Shown one piece after another: positions 19,012-29,612 of a DNA stretch of 64,000 nucleotides (its first letter is position 1; each line of letters begins with the position of its first letter). Origin of the DNA: Variovorax sp. WS11 (GTDB lineage: Bacteria; Pseudomonadota; Gammaproteobacteria; Burkholderiales; Burkholderiaceae_C); the NCBI RefSeq assembly GCF_010499245.1, contig NZ_JAAGOW010000001.1:3410001-3474000 (forward strand), given 5' to 3'. The notes under the pieces are model-generated. The model was not told where the DNA came from and did not search any database. It saw only the letters and a list, made by a program, of their open reading frames with translations. The position numbers and the translations under genes were made by a program.

Positions 19012-20952
19012 GTGCTCTCGGTCGTGGGCTTCCACGCCTTTCCGCACTGGGTCAAGGGCGGGTTCATCGGCGTCGACATCTTTTTTGTCATTTCTGGTTA
19101 CCTGATTTCCACGATCATCTTCGGCAGCCTGGCCGGAGCGGGCTTCAGCTACCGCGAGTTCTATGCGCGGCGCATCCGGCGCATCTTCCCGGCCCTGCTG
19201 GTCGTGGTGGCCGCGACCCTCGCTTTCGGCTGGTATGCACTGCTCGCGGACGAGTTCCGCCAGCTCGGCAAGCACCTGCTGGCGAGCGCCGGCTTCGTGG
19301 TCAACCTGGCGCTGTGGAACGAGGCTGGCTACTTCGACACCACCGCCGAGGGCAAGCCGCTGCTGCACCTGTGGTCGCTGGCGGTGGAAGAGCAGTTCTA
19401 CATCTTCTGGCCCGTGTTTCTCGGCCTGGCCTGGCGCTTCAGGGGCGGGCAGGGGCGCCATCTCGGCACCTGGATGTGGGTGGCGACGGGGCTGTCCTTC
19501 CTGCTCAATGTGTACGCGGTCCATCGCCATCCCACCGCCACCTTCTATTCGCCGCTGCCGCGCATGTGGGAGCTGGGGGCCGGCGCCTTGCTGGCATGGA
19601 ACGCGCTGCGACGCGAGCCGCATCGCAACTGGTACAGGCGCGAGCTGCGCAGCGTGGGCGGGCTCCTGCTGATCGTTCTCGGGGTGCTGCTCATCCAGCG
19701 CACCAAGGCCTTTCCGGGGTGGTGGGCGCTTCTGCCCGTGCTCGGCGCCTGCCTGTGCATTTCGGCCGGACCCGGCGCCTGGATCAATCGGCGGCTGCTC
19801 GGATCGCGCATCGCAGTCTGGTTCGGGCTGATCAGCTATCCGCTTTACCTCTGGCACTGGCCCTTGCTGGCCTATGCGCGCGTACTGGAGAACGGGAGCG
19901 ATCCGACGCGCATCGTGCGCATTGCGGCGGTCGTTGCGGCGATCGCTTTGGCCTGGGTCACCTACCGCTACGTCGAGCTGCGGCTTCGCAGGCACCAAGG
20001 CGCATCCGTCGTGCGCGGCCTCGCGGGGAGCATGGTCCTCGTGGCCTTCGTGGGAGCGCTGGCCCTTGGGCGCGTGCTCCCCTCGCGCAACGACGATCCC
20101 GGCCTGCAGGACGTCATGGCGGCAAGCGCCGATTGGGCCTACCCGGACGGCATGCGCACGGTCAAGGTCGAGGGCGAGACCATCTACCGCGTCGGCGAGG
20201 GTCGGCCCCACGTGCTGCTGATGGGCGACAGCCATATCGAGCAGTTCGGTGCGCGCGCGGTCGAACTGGCCGAAAAGCGGCCCGATTCGGTCGGCACGAT
20301 GTTCTTCGCCACGCGCGGCGCCTGCCCGCCGATCCCGCATGTGCTGGAAGACCGTGATCCGGTGTGCGGCGAGCGTTTCGACCGCACGCAGCGCTTCGCG
20401 CTCGGTTCGCAAGTCGACGTGGTCGTGATCGGCGGCTGCTGGACCTGCTATTTCGACATCGGCGACGCCGCGCCCAGCCCGGCCGCGCCTCCGCCCGACA
20501 ACTACTACTACCTGGACGTCAAGGGGCGCCATCCGCTGCGCGGCGGTGACGGCATTCCGCGCTCGATGGAGTCGCTGGAGTTGTTCATTCGATTGCTGCG
20601 CGCGGCCGGCAAGGAGGTCTATCTGCAGCTGACCATACCCGTCGGCCCCGACTTCGAGCCGCGCACGCGCGTCGCAGGCAACCGGCTCGGTGTGATGCAT
20701 GCGACGCCGGTCAGTCCGAGGGCGCCGGTGTCGCCGAGCCAGCAACAACTCCGCGAGCGGCTGCGACAGGTGGCGGAGCGGGGCGGCGCGAAGGTCATCG
20801 ACCCCGTGGCGGCCCTGTGCACGCCGGAGGGCCAGTGCCTGCGAACCACTCCGGACGGCGCCCCGATCTACAAGGACGCGACGCACCTTCGGGCGGCGTA
20901 TGTCCGGCAGTCGGCCACCTTCCTCGATCCCGCCCTCGAGGCGCGCAAGTAA
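19012..20952 (+). CDS. AT3-SGNH acyltransferase (OafB-like surface polysaccharide O-acetyltransferase)
   Basis: From GTG 19012 there are 646 residues. About ten membrane helices form the acyltransferase-3 domain (GVDIFFVISGYL, YARRIRRIFPALL, WSLAVEEQFYIFWP). A periplasmic SGNH hydrolase-like domain follows, with nucleophile LMGDSHIEQF (about 404) and the C-terminal Asp-x-x-His in DATHLR (about 622). This fusion O-acetylates O-antigen or other surface sugars. The GTG start would cut the conserved DGLRAIAV of helix 1. The true start is probably ATG 18935 with a one-base frame error between 18938 and 18975. The last gene boundary is 26 bp before the next glycosyltransferase. Confidence 0.85.
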   Translation: MLSVVGFHAFPHWVKGGFIGVDIFFVISGYLISTIIFGSLAGAGFSYREFYARRIRRIFPALLVVVAATLAFGWYALLADEFRQLGKHLLASAGFVVNLALWNEAGYFDTTAEGKPLLHLWSLAVEEQFYIFWPVFLGLAWRFRGGQGRHLGTWMWVATGLSFLLNVYAVHRHPTATFYSPLPRMWELGAGALLAWNALRREPHRNWYRRELRSVGGLLLIVLGVLLIQRTKAFPGWWALLPVLGACLCISAGPGAWINRRLLGSRIAVWFGLISYPLYLWHWPLLAYARVLENGSDPTRIVRIAAVVAAIALAWVTYRYVELRLRRHQGASVVRGLAGSMVLVAFVGALALGRVLPSRNDDPGLQDVMAASADWAYPDGMRTVKVEGETIYRVGEGRPHVLLMGDSHIEQFGARAVELAEKRPDSVGTMFFATRGACPPIPHVLEDRDPVCGERFDRTQRFALGSQVDVVVIGGCWTCYFDIGDAAPSPAAPPPDNYYYLDVKGRHPLRGGDGIPRSMESLELFIRLLRAAGKEVYLQLTIPVGPDFEPRTRVAGNRLGVMHATPVSPRAPVSPSQQQLRERLRQVAERGGAKVIDPVAALCTPEGQCLRTTPDGAPIYKDATHLRAAYVRQSATFLDPALEARK

Positions 20953-20978
20953 GCGGCTTTGCCCAGCACCAGCATCCC

Positions 20979-22844
20979 ATGAAGCGCCTCACCCGATTCC
21001 TCCGACTCGCCCAACTGGCCGTCCGGCACGGCCCGCGACTGATGACGCGGGTTCCGCAGGCGTGGCGCGTCTTCCGCAGGGCCGGATGGCGCGGCGTCGT
21101 GTGGGAAATGCGTCGGCGGACCTGGCCGCGAAGCGACTACGCCAACTGGGTGCGCATGCATGACACCCTTTCGCCCGAAGCCCGGGCAAGAATCGCCGAA
21201 CGCGTGAGCGCCATGCGGGAGGGGCCGCTGATCTCGGTGCTCATGCCCAGCTACAACCCCGATCCCGCCTGGCTGCGCGCCGCGATCGAGTCGGTGCGCG
21301 AACAGCTCTATCCGAACTGGGAGCTGTGCATCGCCGACGACGCATCGCCTTCGGTCGAGGTGCGCGAGCTCCTGCGCGACTACAGCGAGCGCGATGCGCG
21401 AATCAAGGTCGTCCTGCGCCCGGAGAATGGCCACATCTCGGCCGCCTCCAACAGCGCGCTGGAACTGGCGACCGGATCGTGGATCGCGCTCATGGACCAC
21501 GACGACCTGCTTCCCGCGCACGCGCTGTTCTGCGTGGCCGAGTGCATCGTTGCGCATCCGGACGTGCAGCTCATCTACTCGGACGAGGACAAGATCGACG
21601 AGGCGGGTCGACGATTCGACCCGTACTTCAAGCCGGACTGGAACATCGACCTGTTCCGTTCGCAGAACACCTTCAGCCACCTGGGCGTTCTGGCCACCGA
21701 CCTGGTGCGCGCGGTCGGCGGTTTTCGCGTGGGCCTCGAGGGATCGCAGGATTGGGACCTGGTGCTGCGTTGCGTCGAGCGCGTCCGTGCCGACCAGATT
21801 CGGCATGTGCCGAGGGTGCTCTATCACTGGCGCGTGCACGGCGCCAGCACTGCGCGCTCGATGAAGGCCAAACCCTACGCTGCCGTGGCCGGCGAGCGGG
21901 CGCTGAACGAGCACTTCGAGCGTCAGGGCGTCGAAGCGAAGGCCGAGTACATCGGCATCGGATACCGCGCACGCTACGCATTGCCGGAGGCGCCGCCGCT
22001 GGTGTCGCTGATCATTCCGACCCGCAATGCGCTGAAGCTGGTGCGCCAGTGCATCGAATCGATCGTCGCAAAGACCACCTATTCGCCCTACGAAATCATC
22101 CTCGTCGACAACGGGTCGGACGATCCTGCGGCCCTCGACTATTTCCGGGCCATCTCGCAGAAACCGAACATCCGGGTGCTGCGCGACGAGCGCGATTTCA
22201 ACTATTCGGCGCTCAACAACGCGGCGGTTGCGGTGGCTCGGGGCGAAGTCATCGCGCTGGTCAACAACGACATCGAAGTGATCTCGCCCGAATGGCTGTC
22301 CGAAATGGTGAGCCTGGCGCTCCAGCCCGGCGTCGGCGCGGTTGGCGCGCGGCTGTGGTACCCCGACATGACCTTGCAGCACGGCGGCGTCGTGCTCGCC
22401 CAGGACAACCTGGCCTTGCATGCGCACAAGGGCCTGCCGGCCGGGCTGAACGGCTATGCCGGGCGCGCCGCGCTGATCCAGACTTTCTCTGCCGTGACGG
22501 CAGCCTGCCTGGTGATTCGCAAGGCGACGTACCTGCAGGTGGGCGGGCTCGACGAGGTCAATCTGCAAGTGGCCTTCAACGACGTGGACTTCTGCCTGCG
22601 CCTGCGGGAAGCCGGTTTTCGCAACGTGTGGACGCCGTATGCGCAGCTCGTGCACCACGAATCCGCGACGCGGGGAGAGGACGTCGCTCCGCACAAGCGC
22701 GAGCGCTTCGAGCGGGAAATCGCCTATATGAAGGAGCGCTGGGCCGACGTGATTCGGCATGACCCTGCCTACAGCCCGAACCTGACCGTCGACAGCGACG
22801 ACTTCGGCTACGCCTGGCCGCCGCGCGTCGAAGCGCTCGGGTGA
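20979..22844 (+). CDS. Tandem GT2-GT2 glycosyltransferase
   Basis: This 621-residue protein has a short basic N-terminus and two GT2 domains. The first starts near 84 (ISVLMPSYNPDPAW, metal motif LMDHDDLLP, then IYSDEDKIDE). The second starts near 343 (VSLIIPTRNALKL, LVNNDIEV, FNDVDFCLRLREAG). The tandem GT2 layout and EDKIDE block resemble rhamnan and O-chain synthases. ATG 20979 follows the acyltransferase stop by 26 bp, and the longer frame from 20817 overlaps that gene and is rejected. Donor and linkage are unknown. Confidence 0.9.
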   Translation: MKRLTRFLRLAQLAVRHGPRLMTRVPQAWRVFRRAGWRGVVWEMRRRTWPRSDYANWVRMHDTLSPEARARIAERVSAMREGPLISVLMPSYNPDPAWLRAAIESVREQLYPNWELCIADDASPSVEVRELLRDYSERDARIKVVLRPENGHISAASNSALELATGSWIALMDHDDLLPAHALFCVAECIVAHPDVQLIYSDEDKIDEAGRRFDPYFKPDWNIDLFRSQNTFSHLGVLATDLVRAVGGFRVGLEGSQDWDLVLRCVERVRADQIRHVPRVLYHWRVHGASTARSMKAKPYAAVAGERALNEHFERQGVEAKAEYIGIGYRARYALPEAPPLVSLIIPTRNALKLVRQCIESIVAKTTYSPYEIILVDNGSDDPAALDYFRAISQKPNIRVLRDERDFNYSALNNAAVAVARGEVIALVNNDIEVISPEWLSEMVSLALQPGVGAVGARLWYPDMTLQHGGVVLAQDNLALHAHKGLPAGLNGYAGRAALIQTFSAVTAACLVIRKATYLQVGGLDEVNLQVAFNDVDFCLRLREAGFRNVWTPYAQLVHHESATRGEDVAPHKRERFEREIAYMKERWADVIRHDPAYSPNLTVDSDDFGYAWPPRVEALG

Positions 22845-23824
22845 TGGCAGCAGTCTCCGTCGCGCTGTGCACGCGCAACGGCGCGCGCTACCTGCCGGCG
22901 CAGGTGCAGAGCATCTGCACGCAGGACCCGCTGCCGCGCGAGATCGTGCTGTCCGATGACGGCTCCAGCGACGACAGCGTGGCCGTCGTGCGCCAGGCCA
23001 TGGCGGCCTGCGGCGTCGACTCCAGCGTCGCGCTCACCGTCTTCGAGAACAAGCCGGCCCTCGGCGTCACGCGCAACTTCGAGCAGGCGATACGCGCCTG
23101 CCGGCACGAGCTGATCGCCCTCAGCGACCAGGACGACGTCTGGCATCCGGGCCGCCTCGCACGCATGGCGGCCCGCTTCGAGGCCCAGCCGGAGCTGCTG
23201 CTGCTGCACACCGATGCCCGGCTCGTCGACGGCGAGCTCCGGCCCCTGGGCGACACGCTGTTCCACGCGCTGGAAGTGCAGCCCGGAGAGCTCGAGGCCA
23301 TCGCCCAGGGCCGCGCCTTCGACGTGTTCCTGCGGCGCAACCTCGTGACCGGGGCGACCACCATGTTCCGCCGCAGCCTGCTCGCGTCGGCGCTGCCTTT
23401 TTCCGACGAGTGGGTGCATGACGAATGGCTGGCCGCGCTGGCCGCCGCCACCGGCCGCATGGACGTGCTGCCCGACGCCCTGATCGACTACCGCCAGCAC
23501 GGCAGCAACCAGATCGGCGCCAAGCGGCCCACCTTGGCCGACAAGCTCGCCAAGGCCATGGAGACGCGCGGCAGCAAGCACATGCAGCGCTGGCGCCGTG
23601 CGCAGGCGCTGCTCGATCGCCTGCTGGCGCTGCGGGGCCTGGTCCCCGAGCCCATCGTGAGCGCCCAGCGCGGCAAGGTGGCGCACCAGCGCTTCCGGGC
23701 CGAACTGCCGGGCTCGCGCCTGGCGCGCCTGCTGCCGGTGCTGCGCGAGGCCGCGAGCGGCCGCTACGAGCGCTTCGGCCGCGGCAAGCAGGCCATCGCG
23801 CAGGATCTGCTGGAACGCGGCTGA
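22844..23824 (+). CDS. GT2-family glycosyltransferase
   Basis: This is a 326-residue single-domain GT2 with VALCTRNGARYLPAQVQS at the start, the nucleotide motif LSDDGSSDDS, metal site ALSDQDDVWHP and later VTGATTMFRR and HDEW blocks. The ATG overlaps the previous stop (TGATG), and a GTG three bases earlier is the only alternative. It is typical of enzymes adding one O-chain or core sugar. Substrate unknown. Confidence 0.9.
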   Translation: MAAVSVALCTRNGARYLPAQVQSICTQDPLPREIVLSDDGSSDDSVAVVRQAMAACGVDSSVALTVFENKPALGVTRNFEQAIRACRHELIALSDQDDVWHPGRLARMAARFEAQPELLLLHTDARLVDGELRPLGDTLFHALEVQPGELEAIAQGRAFDVFLRRNLVTGATTMFRRSLLASALPFSDEWVHDEWLAALAAATGRMDVLPDALIDYRQHGSNQIGAKRPTLADKLAKAMETRGSKHMQRWRRAQALLDRLLALRGLVPEPIVSAQRGKVAHQRFRAELPGSRLARLLPVLREAASGRYERFGRGKQAIAQDLLERG

Positions 23825-24592
23825 CTAGCGGTTGCCGGCGCGCGACGCCTCATCCAGCCGGCGGTAGCGCCAGAACGCCGCCGAGCTCCACACCTTCAGC
23901 AGGCTCGTCAGGTGCCAGTACAGGTGCCGCTTGCTGCTGTGGCTCGCGCGCTGCGCATCGTGCCGAGTCTGCAGATGCTCCGCGATCGACAGCTTCCAGC
24001 CGGCCAGCCGCAGGCGCGCGCAGATGTCGAAGTCCTCGCCGTACATGAAGAAGCGCTCGTCGAAGCCGCCGATCTGCCGGTACGCCTCGCTGCGGAACAG
24101 CATGAACAGGCCCGGAATCCAGGCCGGCTCGGCAGGGATCGCATAGCCCGGACGCCGCCGCGTGAGGATCTCGCGCGGCGTGATGATCGCGCGGTGCTGC
24201 TCCGGCGTGGTCTTGCCGGGCTCCAGGATGCGCGGCGCCAGCAGGCCCGCGTCTGCCGGCGCGAATTCGACCAGCGGCGCCAGCACGTCGGCGTCGAAGC
24301 GGATGTCGGGGTTGAGCACCAGGAACCACGGCGTCTCGCAGCGCGCGAAGGCCTGGTTGTGGTTGGCGCCGAAGCCCATCGGGCTGCCGTTCTCGATGCG
24401 CTCGATTGGAAAGCCCCAGCGCCCGCCCGCCAGCGCATCGGGCTCGGGGATGTTCAGCGTGAGCAGCACCTTGGCCGTCGCGGCGCGGCTGAAGCGGTCG
24501 AGCTGGTCCAGCAGCGGGCGGATGAGTTCGAGCTGACCATGGCTCACGATCGAGACGGTGACGGCGGGCGGGGAGGGTGGGGATGAGGGCAT
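23825..24592 (-). CDS. GT2-family glycosyltransferase, rhamnosyltransferase-like
   Basis: This 255-residue GT2 is convergent with the previous gene, with the two stop codons abutting. GSPMGFGANHNQAF and FLVLNPDIRFDAD match the WbbL/rhamnosyltransferase group, and GGFDERFFMYGEDFDICARL carries the acidic catalytic region. A GDP- or dTDP-rhamnose donor would fit the cluster but is inferred. It is the only leftward gene between the acyltransferase and the WecA-like gene. Confidence 0.88.
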   Translation of the reverse strand: MPSSPPSPPAVTVSIVSHGQLELIRPLLDQLDRFSRAATAKVLLTLNIPEPDALAGGRWGFPIERIENGSPMGFGANHNQAFARCETPWFLVLNPDIRFDADVLAPLVEFAPADAGLLAPRILEPGKTTPEQHRAIITPREILTRRRPGYAIPAEPAWIPGLFMLFRSEAYRQIGGFDERFFMYGEDFDICARLRLAGWKLSIAEHLQTRHDAQRASHSSKRHLYWHLTSLLKVWSSAAFWRYRRLDEASRAGNR

Positions 24593-24695
24593 GGTCTAAT
24601 TTCGCCCGGGGATTCTAGGAGCAGGCTCCTGGGTTCCCGCCTCACGCCCATGCTTACCCCTGATCGTCATCAGCTTCCTCCTCTCCGCCATCGCC

Positions 24696-26784
<2,089 letters not shown>

Positions 26785-26802
26785 GGGTCTCTAAGTTATT
26801 GT

Positions 26803-26847
26803 CCTGAAAGGCTTTTCAGGGTAATTCCTGGAAATCGGAATTTCCAG
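26803..26847. terminator. Two hairpins between convergent argB and galE
   Basis: Stem CCTGAAA/TTTCAGG (26803-26809, 26814-26820, loop GGCT) and stem CTGGAAAT/ATTTCCAG (26828-26835, 26840-26847, loop CGGA). Neither has a long T tail. Their position between converging genes supports a bidirectional terminator. Confidence 0.55.
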
Positions 26848-26888
26848 TGAAAAGAGCCCGGGCCGTTCAGCTGGCGGCCGTCAGGCTT

Positions 26889-27905
26889 TCAGGTATAGCC
26901 CTTCGGATTCCCCTCCTGCCACCGCCAGCTGTCCTCGCACATCTGGTCCAGCCCGCGCCGCGCGCGCCAGCCCAGCAGCGACTCGGCGAGCGCCGGGTCG
27001 CCCCAGTAGGCCGGCACGTCGCCCGGTCGCCGCGGCCCGATCTCGTAGGCAATGGTCTTGCCGCTGGCACGCTCGAAGGCCTTCACCACGTCGAGCACCG
27101 AGGCGCCCTGGCCCGTGCCCAGGTTCAGCGTGACCAGGCCCGGCTGCTTCTCGGCATGGCGCAGTGCCGCCACGTGCCCCTCGGCCAGATCCATCACGTG
27201 TACGTAGTCGCGCACGCCGGTGCCGTCCGGCGTCGGGTAGTCGCCGCCGTGTACCGAGAGCTTGTCGCGCAGCCCGACCGCCACCTGGCTCACGAAGGGC
27301 ATCAGGTTGTTGGGCTTGCCCTGTGGGTGCTCCCCGATCAGCCCGCTCTCGTGCGCGCCCACCGGGTTGAAGTAGCGCAGGAGCGCGATGCGCCAGGCCG
27401 GGTGCGCACGGTGCAGGTCGCGCAGCGCGTCTTCCACCATCAGCTTCGACCGGCCATAGGGATTGGCCGGCCGCAGCGCCGCGCTCTCGGGGATCGGCGA
27501 ACTGTCCGGGTCGCCGTACACCGTGGCCGAGGAAGAGAAGATCAGCGTGCGCACGCCCGCCGCCTGCATCGCCTCGGTCAGCACGAAGCTGCCGTGCACA
27601 TTGTTCTGGTAGTAGGTGATCGGGTCCGCCACCGAGTCGCCCACCGCCTTGAGGCCGGCGAAATGGATCACGCCGCCGATCGTCTCCTCGCGGAACACAC
27701 GGTCGAGCAGGGCGCGGTCGCGCACGTCGCCCTCGACGAAACGCGGCGCCGTGCCGATGATCCGGGCCAGCCGGTCGAGCACGCGCACGTCGCTGTTGCC
27801 GAGGTTGTCGAGGATCAGCGGCACATAGCCTGCCGCCGCCAGCGCCACGCAGGTGTGGCTGCCGATGAAGCCGGCCCCGCCGGTCACCAGAATCGTTGGG
27901 CTCAT
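26889..27905 (-). CDS. galE: UDP-glucose 4-epimerase
   Basis: This 338-residue extended SDR interconverts UDP-glucose and UDP-galactose. Motifs: VTGGAGFIGSH, FSSSATVYG with catalytic Ser, NPYGRSK with YxxxK, RYFNPVGAHESGLIGE and RDYVHVMDLAEGH. The length is that of classic GalE. It stands alone between argB and slmA and probably supplies UDP-Gal or UDP-GalNAc for envelope glycans. Confidence 0.95.
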   Translation of the reverse strand: MSPTILVTGGAGFIGSHTCVALAAAGYVPLILDNLGNSDVRVLDRLARIIGTAPRFVEGDVRDRALLDRVFREETIGGVIHFAGLKAVGDSVADPITYYQNNVHGSFVLTEAMQAAGVRTLIFSSSATVYGDPDSSPIPESAALRPANPYGRSKLMVEDALRDLHRAHPAWRIALLRYFNPVGAHESGLIGEHPQGKPNNLMPFVSQVAVGLRDKLSVHGGDYPTPDGTGVRDYVHVMDLAEGHVAALRHAEKQPGLVTLNLGTGQGASVLDVVKAFERASGKTIAYEIGPRRPGDVPAYWGDPALAESLLGWRARRGLDQMCEDSWRWQEGNPKGYT

Positions 27906-28026
27906 CGTTCTTTCTCGCCAATCGTTAAAAAATCCCGTTGATTCTGCGCGACGTACAGTGGATGTCCGGTTGGCACGCGCTCACGTCGCTGTGCGAGAAT
28001 CATTTTTTTACATTTTGCACGTGCCC

Positions 28027-28689
28027 ATGCAGAACGATGACGAGACGAGCGCCCCAGGCGCGCCGCTGAGTTCCGTGAGTTCCGAGCCGGTGGCAGCAGC
28101 AGCGCCGACGCGCAAACGTCCCAAGCCGGGCGAGCGGCGCGTGCAGATTCTCCAGGCCCTGGCCGCCATGCTGGAGCAGCCCGGCGCCGAGCGCGTCACG
28201 ACCGCGGCCCTGGCCGCCCGGCTCGAGGTGAGCGAGGCCGCGCTGTACCGCCACTTCGCCAGCAAGGCGCAGATGTTCGAGGGCCTGATCGACTTCATCG
28301 AGCAGAGCGTCTTCACCCTCATCAACCAGATCACCGAGCGCTCCGCGCCGGGCCAGGAGCAGGCCGCGCGCATCATCGCCATGCTTGTCCAGTTCGCAGA
28401 GAAGAACCCGGGCATGACCCGCGTGATGGTCGGCGACGCGCTGGTCTACGAGAACGAGCGCCTGCAAAACCGCATGAACCAGTTCTTCGACAAGATCGAG
28501 GCCACCCTGCGCCAGGCCCTGCGCGGCGCGGCCGCGGCCGAGGGCTCGGCCACGCCCAGCGTCGATGCGCAGGTGCGCGCTTCCGCGCTCACGGCCTTCG
28601 TCGTGGGGCGCCTGCAGCGCTTCGCGCGCTCGGGCTTCCGGCGCCAGCCCTCGGAGCATCTCGAAGCCGCCGTGGCGCTGATGCTCTGA
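28027..28689 (+). CDS. slmA: Nucleoid occlusion factor SlmA, TetR family
   Basis: This 220-residue TetR-fold protein has the helix-turn-helix TTAALAARLEVSEAALYRHF and the SlmA-typical continuation KAQMFEGLIDFIEQSVF, and ends near RSGFRRQPSEHL. SlmA binds chromosomal sites and FtsZ to block septation over DNA. ATG 28027 gives a polar Ala/Pro-rich leader before the HTH; GTG 28021 is possible. The argB-slmA linkage is usual in Burkholderiales. It converges on the BON lipoprotein gene with a 9-bp gap. Confidence 0.9.
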   Translation: MQNDDETSAPGAPLSSVSSEPVAAAAPTRKRPKPGERRVQILQALAAMLEQPGAERVTTAALAARLEVSEAALYRHFASKAQMFEGLIDFIEQSVFTLINQITERSAPGQEQAARIIAMLVQFAEKNPGMTRVMVGDALVYENERLQNRMNQFFDKIEATLRQALRGAAAAEGSATPSVDAQVRASALTAFVVGRLQRFARSGFRRQPSEHLEAAVALML

Positions 28690-28698
28690 GGCGCTGAT

Positions 28699-29217
28699 TC
28701 AGTTCGTCACCGTGAGCCGGTTGTCGACCGAGTCGACGCCGCTCACCGTGCGCGCGATCTGCTCGGCGCGCGACTTCGCCTCGGCGCTCGGCGCCGAGCC
28801 ACTCAGCTTCACCGCACCGGACTTCGACGCCACCTCGATCTGCCGCGGACCGAGTTCCGGGTCTCGCGCGATCGCGGCCGACACCGAGGCGGTGACCGCC
28901 GTGTCGTTGGCTGACACGCCCAGCCCGCTGCCGGCGTTCTTCAGGGCCTGCTTGGCTGCGTCGATGTCTTCCTTCACGTCCGGCGACTTGAAGTAGTTCA
29001 CCGTGTTGTCGCGGGCCTTCTCCGCCAGGTCGGCGGCCTTGCGCGCGGCAGCGACGGTTGCATCTTCCGTCTTCTCGACCGCGGTATCGACGCTCTTCCG
29101 GGTTTCTGCCTTCTCGCTCTCGCTGCAGGCCGCCAGCGCCATCACGATGGCGCCCGCCACCAGAAATGCGCAGTTCAAACGTAGAAGGCGAAGCAGCAAC
29201 TCTTGCTTCAGGATCAT
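28699..29217 (-). CDS. BON-domain lipoprotein
   Basis: This 172-residue protein has a signal peptide with lipobox LAAC (Cys31), an Ala/Lys-rich helical middle (about 35-85) and one BON domain (about 105-170; VSAAIARDPEL, IEVASKSGAVKLSG, VSGVDSVDNRLTV). BON proteins bind envelope phospholipid or partner proteins and are often stress-related (OsmY, DolP). ATG 29217 overlaps the stop of the upstream small gene (ATGA). An envelope-stabilising role is inferred from the family. Confidence 0.85.
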   Translation of the reverse strand: MILKQELLLRLLRLNCAFLVAGAIVMALAACSESEKAETRKSVDTAVEKTEDATVAAARKAADLAEKARDNTVNYFKSPDVKEDIDAAKQALKNAGSGLGVSANDTAVTASVSAAIARDPELGPRQIEVASKSGAVKLSGSAPSAEAKSRAEQIARTVSGVDSVDNRLTVTN

Positions 29218-29486
29218 CGGGGCTCTCCTTGTTGCGGCCGCCGGGCGCCGCGAAACTCCTCCAGCAGGGCCGCCAGCCGCGCCACGCCGCCCGTGCCGCT
29301 GGCCGCGCGGCCGATGAAGGCGCCGGCCGCGGCGGCGACCAGCGCCCGGCCGATCAGCGAGCGGCTGCGCCCGGTCGCCATCAGCAGCAGCACCCCTGTC
29401 GCCAGCACGATCAGGTGTTCGCCCGGCAGGTCGGGCCGGCGCGCGTCCGCTTCCTTGAGCTTTGCGAGCCACGATTTCAGTTCCAT
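29214..29486 (-). CDS. Small putative membrane protein, function unknown
   Basis: This 90-residue protein has a charged N-terminal helix (MELKSWLAKLKEADARR), a central hydrophobic stretch (HLIVLATGVLLLMATG) and a second one (LVAAAAGAFIG). The ATG at 29486 has GAGGAG six bases upstream, so it is preferred over 29516. It is coupled to the BON lipoprotein by a 4-bp overlap, which suggests a shared envelope job. No family was recognised. Confidence 0.65.
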   Translation of the reverse strand: MELKSWLAKLKEADARRPDLPGEHLIVLATGVLLLMATGRSRSLIGRALVAAAAGAFIGRAASGTGGVARLAALLEEFRGARRPQQGEPR

Positions 29487-29612
29487 GAGGACTCCTCGTT
29501 CCAGCGCCTCCTTCATAGGCGCGGCGCGCCTAACCCGGTGTAGGCGGGTTTCGAATACGCAACGAAGATCGCGCCGCCATCCACCCCTTTGAAGGGGCAG
29601 GGGCGCGTCGCC

